Positions 33,690 to 41,922 of a stretch of 64,000 nucleotides of DNA are shown one piece after another. Source of the stretch: an uncultured Eubacteriales bacterium (lineage in GTDB: Bacteria > Bacillota > Clostridia > Oscillospirales > CAG-382); NCBI GenBank assembly GCA_934444645.1, contig CAKSCV010000001.1, forward strand, positions 124,001 through 188,000. Reading direction: 5' to 3'. A program made the translations under genes and the position numbers. The notes beneath the pieces are model-generated. The model did not search any database. It worked only from the letters and a program-made list of their open reading frames with translations, and had not been told where the DNA came from. Each line of letters begins with the position of its first letter. The stretch's first letter is position 1.

Positions 33690-35690
33690 TTATGCGTTAT
33701 ACTCCAGAACTGTCACTTGTTTGCAGATGAATTCCGGAATCGTAAACCGGCAAACGCCGTTTTCATAAGAGAACGGCAGCACTTTGTTCTCCGGCACCAG
33801 CCGCACGGCTTTGACGGTTTCTGGCACGCGGATTTCAAGCGTTGTGCCGTGTATCGGTATCAAATCTTCGATGATCTCGACGTTTTCTCCGCGCTTGACG
33901 GGCGAAGCATAAAGCGTGTGCAGCACATACCGTGCCTGTTCTTCTTGCTTGGTCAGGGAAACAACGCCTTGCGCCGGAAGATTGGTCACAACGGTTTTCT
34001 TTTCAGCCAAAAGCGCGTCTAACATCCGTAACACCGTGTCTTTTAGAATGATGCTTCCGATTTTGGCATATTCTTCAAACACGTTCCAGGCAATGTATCC
34101 GCCGTCTTTACCGAGAACTGCCGCCGGTGCGTGATCCTCCGTTTTGAAGGGCGTGTGTTTGTGTGAGCAGAAATGCTCGGGCGCACGGTTGAAGAACGGC
34201 TCGCGGCTGTGGCCGTGAACCTCGGTGTTTCCGCACAGCGCGGTGTCATACATATCGGTATAGATCACATAGCTTGTCGGCGAAAGACCAAGCGCGTTGT
34301 AAGAGGTGTGATAATAGGTCGGCCGATATTGGTTTTTGCCGATAAAGCGCAAACCGAAATCAAAGGCAAACGCATCGGTTTCATCGGTGCCGGATATGCC
34401 GGAGCAGAGTACCTTGCCGCCGTTTTTGACATAGGTCTTTAGCTTTTTGCCGAGTTCGCCCGTGATCTTTATTTTATCCGGCAGAATGAGCAGCTTGTAT
34501 ACCGAAAAATCGCTTTGCGGATCAAGCACATCAAAAAGATAGTGTCCTTCAAGCAGCATCCGGCACGCACCGACATCCGACGCATTGTTGCGATCGCTGT
34601 CCTCGCCCAAGCCCTCCACAGAGACAAGCCCGATATCGGCGATGTTTTTGGCATCCGTGCAGTACTTTTCGACCTGTTCGACCTCGGCATACGCCCCGCC
34701 GATCAGTTCATAGGTAGCGTCATCCAAAAAGCCGTAAGGGTGCATTTGGTCGCCGACCGAACAGCCGGCGCCGCACGCAAGCGACAGAGCCGTCTCATAG
34801 CGCAGCGCATTCGGATGCTTAAAGCCGCCGAATTCGCCCCAGGAAAGATGGAATTTGCCGGTCATGCCGAGATATTCCATGCCAAGTCCTGCCACATAAC
34901 GTGCCGATTTCGGAAAATGGTCATAGCCCCAGCCGCCGGTCGGCAGACTTTCAAGCTCTAAGTGCGTGTTGAGATAAGCAAGATCGCGCTTGCCACAGGG
35001 GATGTGGCCGTTGTTGTGGAAAATGCGAATGTCGGGGTTTATGCTTCGCGCGGCGGCATTGACCGTCTCACAATACCGTTTGTACAGCATTTCGCCGTGA
35101 ATTTCGTGGCTCTTAAGCTCATTCGGATCCATGCCGAGCGAAGCGATTTCGGCGTTGCAGCGCTCACACCAGCAAATGCGCGGCGCAACAATATCGAAAA
35201 ATACGCCGACCGGATGGAATTTTTCGACCACTTCTTTGGTTTGTGTTTCAAGCACCTTCAAATACGGCGAATTCATGCAGATCAGATTGAAATAGCCGTT
35301 TTCGAAATACTTGTGCCCGTCTTTTTCGAGAACCTTTGGCGCGTGTCCGTCTTTGTTCCAAATCACCAAATCCTCGGGATGGTTTACGGCGTATTTCTCG
35401 TCAAATCCGGCGGAAATGTAAATCGGCGCGGCAACACCTGCCTCCTTGCAGGCTTCAAGCTCTGCGGAAAGCAGGTCGAAATGCAGTCCCGGGTGCATTT
35501 CATTGGCTTCGGAAGGAAAGTAAGCCCAACCGTGATGGCACTTTGCAAACAGGGTAATCGAATTGATATGCCCCTTTTTTAAGCAGCGTTTGAAATTTTC
35601 CTTATCGAACATAGAGCCGATATCGTCAATGCATTCGGAGGTGTGAAAATCCAAATGCACCTGGCGGAGCGGAAGCTTTGACACGTTCAT
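33690..35690 (-). CDS. GHL6-type putative glycoside hydrolase with beta-galactosidase trimerisation-like domain
   Basis: About 666 residues (ATG 35690; GTG 35684 has better spacing from AAAGG). The N-terminal barrel opens RQVHLDFHTSECIDDIG and continues SITLFAKCHHGWAYFPS and IYISAGFDE, a pattern of the 'hypothetical glycosyl hydrolase 6' group, with a Cys pair ICWCERC (possible metal site). The middle domain (LLILPDKIKITGELGKKLKTYVKNGGKVLCSG) resembles the beta-galactosidase trimerisation domain; a small beta domain ends the protein. Activity is not established; fucosidase- or galactosidase-like action is possible. No signal peptide. Confidence 0.75.
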   Translation of the reverse strand: MNVSKLPLRQVHLDFHTSECIDDIGSMFDKENFKRCLKKGHINSITLFAKCHHGWAYFPSEANEMHPGLHFDLLSAELEACKEAGVAAPIYISAGFDEKYAVNHPEDLVIWNKDGHAPKVLEKDGHKYFENGYFNLICMNSPYLKVLETQTKEVVEKFHPVGVFFDIVAPRICWCERCNAEIASLGMDPNELKSHEIHGEMLYKRYCETVNAAARSINPDIRIFHNNGHIPCGKRDLAYLNTHLELESLPTGGWGYDHFPKSARYVAGLGMEYLGMTGKFHLSWGEFGGFKHPNALRYETALSLACGAGCSVGDQMHPYGFLDDATYELIGGAYAEVEQVEKYCTDAKNIADIGLVSVEGLGEDSDRNNASDVGACRMLLEGHYLFDVLDPQSDFSVYKLLILPDKIKITGELGKKLKTYVKNGGKVLCSGISGTDETDAFAFDFGLRFIGKNQYRPTYYHTSYNALGLSPTSYVIYTDMYDTALCGNTEVHGHSREPFFNRAPEHFCSHKHTPFKTEDHAPAAVLGKDGGYIAWNVFEEYAKIGSIILKDTVLRMLDALLAEKKTVVTNLPAQGVVSLTKQEEQARYVLHTLYASPVKRGENVEIIEDLIPIHGTTLEIRVPETVKAVRLVPENKVLPFSYENGVCRFTIPEFICKQVTVLEYNA

Positions 35691-35760
35691 CAACCTTTCG
35701 TGAAAAATTCGGATTATAAGTACACTATATCAGATTGATGGCTGTAAGGGAATGGCTTTT

Positions 35761-36828
35761 TTAACGAAAAATATGTGTTTTTTCGTTTTTTGTGAGCGGC
35801 ATAAGCGAAAGCGGCGTTCCGTTTTCGGTCTTTGAGTCTGTCACCAAGGAAAGATTTTCCATAATGCCGTCGGTGGCAAATACGGTTCCGTCGTCGGCAA
35901 ACAGAACCGCTTCAAAATCATAGACGCCGCTTTCATAAAACGCCGCCGCCTTTTCGGCTCCCATGACAAACAGGGCGGTGGAGAGCATATCGCTGACAAA
36001 GCCGTCTTTGGCGATAACAACCGCGCTCCGAAGACCGCTTCGTGCCGGCTTTCCGGTTGAAGAATCAAAAATGTGATGATACCGCACGCCGTCCTTTTCA
36101 AAATACCGTTCATAATCGCCGGACACGGCAATGACGCGATCGGTACACGAAAACGTCAAAGCAAGCGTTTCGGGAAAATACGGACTTCGCACACCGATCA
36201 GCCAACCATCACGCCTGTTTTCGTCATTGCCGCAAACGGCAATATTGCCGCCAAGGCTGATCATAGCGTCGCCTATGCCGCTTTTCTGTAAAAGCCGAAG
36301 GGCTTCTTCGGCGGCATAGCCTTTGACGGCGGCACCAAGGTCGAGCTTTGCACGCGCGTCTTTTTTTGTGACGGTTGTGCCGGAAATTTCAAACATGTCG
36401 CAGGCGGTATAGGGGAGAACGGCGGCAATTTCGTCGTCGGTCGGGAGATGCTTTGCGCCGGTGATATCCCAAAGCTCGGTGAGTGCGCCGAGACATGGCT
36501 GAAAAGTGCCGTCTGTTATTTCGGCAGCCTGAAAGGCGCGGTTCAAAAGCGCGGCACAAGGCGCGGATACAGAGGTCACGTCAGACGTGTTGATGCGGAA
36601 AATCTCGCTTGCCGGATCGGTGCGGGAATAGGTCTTTTCAAGTGATTCGACGAGTGCCTGAACACTTTTTAATTCTTTATTGGAAGCACCGTTTGCCTTG
36701 ACGGAAACATAGGTATCCATGGCGAAAAAATCGTGTTCTGTATAGGCGTTTTTCTGAAAGGCACACAGTAAGGCAGCAGACAATAGAAGCGGCAGACACC
36801 AAAGGCAGCCGTGTATGGCTTTTTTCAT
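35761..36828 (-). CDS. apbE: FAD:protein FMN transferase (ApbE family)
   Basis: 355 residues with an N-terminal hydrophobic signal (CLWCLPLLLSAALLCAF) and no clear lipobox. Family motifs: FFAMDTYVSV, the KLDLGAAVKGYAAEEA segment, AMISLGGNIAVCG and HHIFDSSTGKPA. The enzyme attaches FMN to Thr residues of redox proteins such as RnfG/RnfD or NqrC outside the membrane. Last gene of a four-gene overlapping operon (4-bp overlap with the Gx gene). Confidence 0.93.
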   Translation of the reverse strand: MKKAIHGCLWCLPLLLSAALLCAFQKNAYTEHDFFAMDTYVSVKANGASNKELKSVQALVESLEKTYSRTDPASEIFRINTSDVTSVSAPCAALLNRAFQAAEITDGTFQPCLGALTELWDITGAKHLPTDDEIAAVLPYTACDMFEISGTTVTKKDARAKLDLGAAVKGYAAEEALRLLQKSGIGDAMISLGGNIAVCGNDENRRDGWLIGVRSPYFPETLALTFSCTDRVIAVSGDYERYFEKDGVRYHHIFDSSTGKPARSGLRSAVVIAKDGFVSDMLSTALFVMGAEKAAAFYESGVYDFEAVLFADDGTVFATDGIMENLSLVTDSKTENGTPLSLMPLTKNEKTHIFR

Positions 36829-37397
36829 TCGGAAATCCTTTCTTTGAAGGCATAAATCGGTTGATAACGCGTGTTCTTTCGCACCTTTTCCGGAAATAGT
36901 GGCAAAAGCCGGTCAAGAAGTGCGCCGACCAAGCAGCCTGTAAGTGCTGACAGACCGCATAAAAGCGGCAAGTACCAAAAAACCGGCGTGCGAACCAGAA
37001 AATGCGCCGCCAACAGCTGCCCGATGCCGTGGCAGGCAGACGAACACGCCGAAACACCGATGAGCGTACACCTTTTGCCATACAGCGGCATGAGTGTACA
37101 TAATGCGCCGAAAGCGCATATGCCGCCGCCAAGGGATAAAACAAATGCCGTGCTGTTTCCCGTAAACAGAAAAATCAAGCACATGCGCACAAGGCTTACG
37201 GCAAGCGCGGCGCCTGCTCCGTATAATACAAACGCAGCCAAAATAAACAGATTGGCAAGCCCTAACCGCACGCCGGGAACCGGGAAGAAGGCGTCAATGC
37301 CGCAAAGGCTTTCCACAATGCCTGTAATGGCGGCAAACACGGCAAAAACAGCGCAGAGAACGTTTTTTTCATGAAAACGCTTATTTTTATCCGACAA
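36825..37397 (-). CDS. Gx transporter family membrane protein
   Basis: 190 residues, TTG start at 37397 (GAGG upstream) overlapping the preceding gene by 11 bp. About five helices; the family stretch FFPVPGVRLGLANLFILAAFVLYG and the GGGICAFGALC segment match the Gx/HepS-like (ECF S-component-like) family. Often mislabelled as heptaprenyl diphosphate synthase component I. The substrate is unknown; association with NusG-II and ApbE genes suggests a cofactor or electron-transport role. Confidence 0.82.
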   Translation of the reverse strand: MSDKNKRFHEKNVLCAVFAVFAAITGIVESLCGIDAFFPVPGVRLGLANLFILAAFVLYGAGAALAVSLVRMCLIFLFTGNSTAFVLSLGGGICAFGALCTLMPLYGKRCTLIGVSACSSACHGIGQLLAAHFLVRTPVFWYLPLLCGLSALTGCLVGALLDRLLPLFPEKVRKNTRYQPIYAFKERISE

Positions 37398-37794
37398 TGC
37401 CGTCCACCTCGCTTTGCTTTGAATTGTTTTTCCCGGATAGAATCGTTACCGCCACGCGATTGGGCAGGCATATAAGGCTTTTGCCGACATCGGTTTTCGA
37501 GAGCGAACCGGCACGCATACAGAGCTTGTCCGGACAGTCGGAAGCGGCAATGCATACTTTGCCTTTCTCGATGGAAAGCTGCACACCGGTTTGACCGATT
37601 TCGACGGTCGTGTCGGTTTCCAACGGATAGACGGCATACATTTTTCCGTCCACCGTCACCTTGACGGAAACGGAGGCTGCTTTTTTCGAAAGGTGCGGAA
37701 CGATCGCCACCCCCATGCAGACAAGCAAAATGCAGCCGACGAGAAGTGCGTCGCCAAAAAGCAGCTTTTGCTTTCGCTTTTGCGGCGCGTTCAT
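37387..37794 (-). CDS. NusG domain II-containing membrane-anchored protein
   Basis: 135 residues: one N-terminal helix (LLVGCILLVCMGVAIV), then a small beta domain with the family core KVCIAASDCPDKLCMRAG and ICLPNRVAVTI. The Cys pair (SDCPDKLC) may be redox active. Overlaps the upstream MBL stop as ATGA. Found beside Gx and ApbE genes in many Clostridia, often near Rnf genes; no Rnf genes are in this window. Confidence 0.88.
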   Translation of the reverse strand: MNAPQKRKQKLLFGDALLVGCILLVCMGVAIVPHLSKKAASVSVKVTVDGKMYAVYPLETDTTVEIGQTGVQLSIEKGKVCIAASDCPDKLCMRAGSLSKTDVGKSLICLPNRVAVTILSGKNNSKQSEVDGIVG

Positions 37795-38420
37795 GACAGA
37801 TACGGGTTGTACCGCTTTTCGCGCGCAAGCGTCGTGGCGGCGTTATGACCGGGATAAACGGCATAGTCGGCAGTATCGCCAAGTGCCGCTATTTTTTTGA
37901 GGGAGTTAAGCAGCACTTTTGTGCTGCCGCCCAGAAAATCGGTTCTTCCGACCGTCGAAGCGAACAGTGTGTCGCCGGAAAAGAGGATTTTTTCCGGTTC
38001 GTACTGATAGCAGACCGAACCGGGCGTGTGACCGGGTGTGTGAAGCACGGAGAATTCCGCACCGCAGCCATGTATTTTGTCGCCGTCCGAAATTGCCGTA
38101 AACGGGCCGGTATAGGCGAGCGGCGCGCCGAACAACGCTTGTGACAGATTCAATGCCGGATCGGTGAGAGCCGGAACGTCGTCCGCATGAATGTAAACCG
38201 GTACCGGATAGCGCTTTACAAGCTCCGGCAGAGCCTGTATATGGTCGCCGTGTGCATGGGTCAGAAAAACGGCGTCGGGCGTGTAGGCGTGCTTTTGAAT
38301 TTCGGAGCATATGCGTTCTGCCTCGCTTGCCGGGTCGATGATGACGCAATGGGAGCCGTCGACGCTTGCAAGATAGCAGTTGGTCATACAGTTTCCGAGT
38401 ATAAGCGTATGAATTTTCAT
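37791..38420 (-). CDS. MBL-fold hydrolase (glyoxalase II-like)
   Basis: 209 residues. Metal motif THAHGDHIQ, then HTPGHTPGSVC, FSGDTLF and a C-terminal YPGHN, the full set of binuclear-metal ligands of hydroxyacylglutathione-hydrolase-like proteins. Substrate may be a thioester; glutathione use is not implied. First gene of the operon with the NusG-II, Gx and apbE genes; GAGG precedes the ATG. Confidence 0.9.
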   Translation of the reverse strand: MKIHTLILGNCMTNCYLASVDGSHCVIIDPASEAERICSEIQKHAYTPDAVFLTHAHGDHIQALPELVKRYPVPVYIHADDVPALTDPALNLSQALFGAPLAYTGPFTAISDGDKIHGCGAEFSVLHTPGHTPGSVCYQYEPEKILFSGDTLFASTVGRTDFLGGSTKVLLNSLKKIAALGDTADYAVYPGHNAATTLAREKRYNPYLS

Positions 38421-38447
38421 GAAAGAGCCTCACTTGATTTTTTTTTA

Positions 38448-38476
38448 ATTATAGCATTTTGCACGTAAAAAGTCAA
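38448..38476 (-). promoter_or_regulatory. Sigma-A promoter of the MBL-NusG-II-Gx-apbE operon
   Basis: Minus strand TTGACT, 17-bp spacer, TATAAT, about 28 bp upstream of the start codon. Confidence 0.8.
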
Positions 38477-38483
38477 CCAACCG

Positions 38484-38527
38484 AAAGAAAAAGCGGTCTG
38501 CCGAAAAAGCAAACCGCTTTCGAAAAA
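38484..38527 (-). terminator. Intrinsic terminator after the cysteine-desulfurase-like gene
   Basis: Stem AAAGCGGT (38490-38497) with ACCGCTTT (38513-38520), with further inner pairing, and T-rich sequence on the minus strand. Confidence 0.82.
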
Positions 38528-38537
38528 AATATGGCTT

Positions 38538-39674
38538 CTATATTCGGCTGACAGCAAGCGAAAAAGCGTCGATCTCCGCCGGTGTATTCATAAAGGAAAG
38601 CGATGCGCGAACCGCGCCGTATTCGCCGGTTCCGAGAGAGGTGTGGGCAATCGGCGCACAATGGAAGCCGCCGCGCACGCAGATGCCTTGTTCGTTTAAC
38701 AGCTTTGCCGTTTCCTCCGACGCGTATCCGGCTTTATTAAAAGCTAATGTCGGCGTGCGTTTGTCAGTGATTCCGTAAAGCGTCACGCCCTTGACGGCGG
38801 CAAGATTTGCGGTCAGGCGGTTGATGAGCATGGTGTCGCGCTCGAAAATTTCGCCGATGCCGATTTTGGAAACATAGCCGATTCCGGCGCAAAGACCGCA
38901 GATAGCCGGTGTGCCGAGCGTGCCGGCCTCCAACCGTTCGGGCAGGCTTCCGCTCATGTTTTTGTCGGCGGAAAGCATCCCGTTGCCGCCCTCAATGACC
39001 GGTTCCGGTTCTTTATCCGTGCAGAAGATCGCACCGCCGCTGCCCTGGGGTCCATAAAGGCTTTTGTGACCGGCGAAGCATAAAACGTCCGCACCGAGCG
39101 ATTTGACGTTGATGGGAACACAGCCGGCTGCCTGGGAGGCATCGCAGATCAAAAGAATATTTTTCTTACGGCAAATATCGCCGAGTGCCGCAACCGGAAG
39201 AAGCTTTCCGCAAACATTGGAGGCAAGCGTCACAACGGCAAGCCGCGTATTCGGCCGGATTTTGGAAGTAAAATCGTACAGTATCTCGCGCTCTGAGCCG
39301 ACCGCGTTGAAAACCGTATAGGAAATGCCGCGGCAAGGGTCTTTGGAGAGCGCGTGTACAGGACGGATAACGGAATTGTGTTCAAAGCCGGAAAACAGTA
39401 TGTGGCAGCCGTTTTCGGCATAGCCCTTGATTGCCATATTCAGCGCATATGTCGCATTGTAGGTGAAGACAACGCGTTCCGGCTTGTCACAGCCGAATAA
39501 GCGGCAAACCGCTTTCCTGCATTCATAAATTTCCGCGGCGGCATTTAAGGAAAGGTCATGACCGCTTCTGCCGGGATTCCCGAATTTGTCAAGAGCCGTG
39601 TGCATGGCACGCAGGACACATTCTGGCTTGCCGATGGTGGTGGCGGCGTTGTCAAAATAAATACGGCGCCTCAT
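38538..39674 (-). CDS. Cysteine desulfurase-like class V aminotransferase
   Basis: 378 residues. PLP-enzyme features: YFDNAATT at the start, ICDASQAAG, the PLP-lysine in CFAGHKSLYGPQG, and the persulfide cysteine in RGGFHCAP near the C-terminus, as in SufS/CsdB-type proteins. It removes sulfur (or selenium) from cysteine (selenocysteine). It overlaps the DUF3343 gene by 4 bp, suggesting the persulfide is handed to that carrier. GAGG precedes the ATG. Confidence 0.9.
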   Translation of the reverse strand: MRRRIYFDNAATTIGKPECVLRAMHTALDKFGNPGRSGHDLSLNAAAEIYECRKAVCRLFGCDKPERVVFTYNATYALNMAIKGYAENGCHILFSGFEHNSVIRPVHALSKDPCRGISYTVFNAVGSEREILYDFTSKIRPNTRLAVVTLASNVCGKLLPVAALGDICRKKNILLICDASQAAGCVPINVKSLGADVLCFAGHKSLYGPQGSGGAIFCTDKEPEPVIEGGNGMLSADKNMSGSLPERLEAGTLGTPAICGLCAGIGYVSKIGIGEIFERDTMLINRLTANLAAVKGVTLYGITDKRTPTLAFNKAGYASEETAKLLNEQGICVRGGFHCAPIAHTSLGTGEYGAVRASLSFMNTPAEIDAFSLAVSRI

Positions 39675-39904
39675 TTTTTCGCCTCACAGTCCATACTTGT
39701 AATGACACGAATGCCGGCAAGATTCATATAGCGCCGGGCAAGAGCCGCCGTGTCGGAGCTTACCCGTATCCCATAGCCGCAGCCGCCGAGTGCGGCAACA
39801 TTTTTGATTTTTTCCACCTTGCAGACAATTCCGTGACCTTCAAGCTCGGATTTTGCCTTTAAGGCGTAGGTGATTGAGCTTACGATTAAGAATTCGCAGT
39901 TCAT
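39671..39904 (-). CDS. DUF3343 protein, putative Se/S carrier
   Basis: 77 residues from ATG 39904 (AAGGTG upstream). It matches the short DUF3343 family: SSITYALKAKSELEGHG and the Cys-containing CGYGIRV. Family members are proposed sulfur or selenium carriers next to desulfurases. It lies 18 bp after the C-terminal half of cotJC and overlaps the desulfurase gene, so all three may form one transcript when cotJC is whole. Confidence 0.82.
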   Translation of the reverse strand: MNCEFLIVSSITYALKAKSELEGHGIVCKVEKIKNVAALGGCGYGIRVSSDTAALARRYMNLAGIRVITSMDCEAKK

Positions 39905-39922
39905 CAAAATGTCACCTTGCCT

Positions 39923-40333
39923 TTATTTTTCGACTTCGGGGTTGAAGGCGTACAGGTTTTTGGAGTTTAGGCGGCGTTTGGCGTTTTCGAGAGCTTCGCC
40001 GAAACGCTGGAAATGCACGATCTCTCTCGCACGCAAAAAGCGGATCGGCTCACGAACGTCCGGATCCTCTACCAAACGAAGAATGTTGTCATAGGTGGTA
40101 CGGGCTTTTTGTTCTGCTGCCAAATCCTCTGTCAAATCGGTAATGACGTCGCCCTTAGACTGAAATGCGACCGAAGAGAATGGAACACCGCCGGCAGATT
40201 GCGGCCAGATGCCGGGTCCGTGATCCACATAGTACGGCGCAAAACCGGCTTGGTTGATTTCTTCGACGGAAAGATTGCGTGTTAACTGACGAACAATCGC
40301 ACAAACCATTTCCATATGCGCCAGCTCTTCTGT
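39923..40333 (-). pseudogene. cotJC: cotJC, 3' part (codons 64-198), separated from its 5' part by an intervening element
   Basis: Encodes the last 135 residues of a CotJC/manganese-catalase-like spore-coat protein, beginning exactly at EELAHMEM, which carries the ExxH metal ligands, and including REIVHFQRFGEAL (second ligand pair). The frame upstream of 40333 runs into a stop in element DNA and there is no start or ribosome site except an internal ATG (40315). It is intact, without internal stops, which argues that it is maintained. It should be joined to 43412-43600 (see the element). Confidence 0.9.
40331..40333. other. Left recombination core (attL-like)
   Basis: The cotJC-element junction lies at TGT (TGTTCC on the plus strand); the equivalent at the other end is TGTACC. 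Only TGT, then CC after one mismatch, is shared, as expected of large serine recombinases that need a 2-bp core. Confidence 0.7.
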
Positions 40334-40686
40334 TCCTACAAGGTGTCATTTTTGCGCCTTTTTGCTGTGCTTAAACGACGTATAACGCATAATCAACATC
40401 GACAATTTATCCGACAGGCACGCGAGCGGCGGTTAGGATGAGGACAAGTATATGACCGGCGTTGCGCACAAGGCAGTTTTGCCGCAGGCGGATTTGACCG
40501 GAGTTCTTTCATGCCTTTTTGATGGAGATTTGAAAATTTGAACCTGAATCGGTGCAAAAAACACAGTTTTGACTTTCTCGGTTCGTTCTTTGTTAAAAAT
40601 GGATTTTTTTGAGAAAAAGTATTGCATTTTGTCATGAAAATTGATATAATAGGACAATAATCCATAATACAGGTGATTCCATATAT
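40334..40686. other. Left end of the element, non-coding
   Basis: Between the left core and the LytTR gene. It contains the LytTR promoter at its right end. Short minus-strand frames here have no ribosome sites and no family resemblance. Confidence 0.5.
40622..40650 (+). promoter_or_regulatory. Sigma-A promoter for the LytTR gene
   Basis: TTGCAT (40622-40627), 17-bp spacer, TATAAT (40645-40650), 37 bp before the start codon. Confidence 0.8.
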
Positions 40687-41427
40687 ATGAATTCCGAAAA
40701 CAAGTATATCACGCGATTATTTTTTTGCGACGACAGTCTGTTGGTTGCCGAAATTATTAAAGACTATGCGAAGGCGGTGCTTCCGAAAGGACGCGAATTT
40801 GATTTGAGGGTGTTTGATGCTCCCAAAAAGCTGCTTGAAGAATGGGATACGTCTTTTGCCGATGCAGTGATGTTGGATATCAATATGCCGCAGATCGACG
40901 GCTTTTCATTAGCGGAACGGTTAAAACAGGATAAGCCGGATGTGATGATTGTGTTTGTATCCGGCTATAAGGAGCGTGTTTTCCAGTCGTATGTGTATCA
41001 TCCGTTTTGGTTTATCCGAAAAGAGAATTTGGGACAAATCGAAATTGTGGTTCCCAAGCTGGTGGAAGCCATTGATGCCAAACGAAAAACGGAACGGCCG
41101 ACATTTTTGCTCAAAGCGGAAAACCGCAATATTGAGCTGAATATCGATACGCTTATGTATATCGAATCGTACAAAAACGATATCATCCTGCATGATTGTG
41201 TGCGCGGTGACAGCCGCGTGCGCTGCAGACTTTCGGATGCCGAAGCACAGCTTTTGCCGGTACATATCTTACGCATTCAGAAAGGTCTTTTGGTCAATTG
41301 CCGCTATATCGCCAAGGTGACAAGCCGTGCGATATTCTTCACCAACGGCTTGTCTTTCAATGTCGGCCGCGACCGCATTGATTTTGTCCGCCGCTCCTAC
41401 CGGGAGTACCTCGAAAACCCTGTTTGA
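40687..41427 (+). CDS. LytTR-family response regulator carried by the element
   Basis: 246 residues. Receiver domain (about 8-125) with the acidic pocket FCDDS and the phosphoacceptor Asp in VMLDINMPQIDGF; LytTR DNA-binding domain (about 140-240) with FLLKAENRNIELNIDTLMYIESYKNDIILH and the LRIQKGLLVNCRYIAKV core. Such regulators (AgrA, VirR) bind promoter repeats and usually pair with a HPK10 kinase; none is here. GGTG is the only upstream ribosome-site-like sequence. Cargo of the element; whether it controls the recombinase is unknown. Confidence 0.9.
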   Translation: MNSENKYITRLFFCDDSLLVAEIIKDYAKAVLPKGREFDLRVFDAPKKLLEEWDTSFADAVMLDINMPQIDGFSLAERLKQDKPDVMIVFVSGYKERVFQSYVYHPFWFIRKENLGQIEIVVPKLVEAIDAKRKTERPTFLLKAENRNIELNIDTLMYIESYKNDIILHDCVRGDSRVRCRLSDAEAQLLPVHILRIQKGLLVNCRYIAKVTSRAIFFTNGLSFNVGRDRIDFVRRSYREYLENPV

Positions 41428-41480
41428 TTCCAAATAAATTTGTATGTTGTAACAGTATTTGTGTGAGTTGTCACATCCTC

Positions 41481-41509
41481 TTGAAAAACGGCGGATTCCG
41501 CGATATACT
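41481..41509 (+). promoter_or_regulatory. Probable sigma-A promoter of the recombinase transcript
   Basis: TTGAAA (41481-41486), 17-bp spacer, TATACT (41504-41509). The transcript would carry a leader of about 400 nt. GATATACT also resembles a mother-cell sigma -10. Confidence 0.6.
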
Positions 41510-41826
41510 TTTATACGGAAAAGCACAAGAGGCTTTTTCAAAACAAGCATACATCAATAGGAATAAAGCAGGGAGCCGGTATCGGTATCCCTGACGATGG
41601 CAGAAAAACGTGCTGTCGGTAACGGGAAAGGAGGTTAGTGAGCCGGAATAAACACTGTACACGCCGTGCAAAGGAACAGCGCGGTGTTTTCACGGCAGTA
41701 TGCTTCGCGGCTCATTTCAAAAACCGGAAATGCTTTGCAAAGGCCGCTTGGCAAACGAAAATTGTCATTCCGCCTTTCAAAGCAATGTATGCCGAAAGGT
41801 ATTCCGGTTGTTTTCAGAGCATTGTA

Positions 41827-41866
41827 AAATATGAGATTCCCGTTAAAGGGATCTCATATTTCTTTT
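41827..41866 (+). terminator. Leader terminator upstream of the recombinase operon
   Basis: Stem AAATATGAGATtCCC with GGGATCTCATATTT (one bulged T), GTTAAA loop, then CTTTTT. It would stop transcription before the recombinase unless overcome. Confidence 0.85.
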
Positions 41867-41869
41867 TAT

Positions 41870-41915
41870 CCTCCCGTCGTAAACGGGTTCCTTGGCGCAT
41901 ACGTTTTACGGGAGG
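41870..41915 (+). promoter_or_regulatory. Ribosome-site-masking hairpin of the recombinase operon
   Basis: CCTCCCGT (41870-41877) is a perfect 8-bp complement of ACGGGAGG (41908-41915), the ribosome site of the 56-codon gene. CCCGT (41873-41877) can instead pair with ACGGG (41883-41887), giving two mutually exclusive folds, one leaving the site open. Confidence 0.6.
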
Positions 41916-41922
41916 TGTTTGT

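Larger units (their letters stand above)
41428..41922. other. Non-coding part of the element: promoter and long structured leader
   Basis: Holds a promoter (41481-41509), a wobble-paired stem CGATGGCA/TGCTGTCG (near 41594-41617), an AAAGGAGG followed too closely by GTG 41638, a terminator and a ribosome-site hairpin. A frame from 41638 reads through all of this into the 56-codon gene, but its first ~95 codons look non-coding. Confidence 0.55.

Noticed and set aside
40393..40665. Minus-strand frames of 74-90 codons at the left end of the element
   Set aside because: No ribosome sites and no family resemblance; they overlap the LytTR promoter.
41510..41826. A known riboswitch in the recombinase leader
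   Set aside because: I found no signature of cobalamin, SAM, TPP, FMN, T-box, lysine, guanidine or c-di-GMP classes. The structure is reported as unexplained.
41638..41922. A longer frame from GTG 41638 (AAAGGAGG upstream) reading into the 56-codon gene
   Set aside because: The ribosome site is only 3 bp from the GTG, the frame runs through the terminator and the masking hairpin, and the first ~95 codons look like no protein. GTG 41923 has a far better site.
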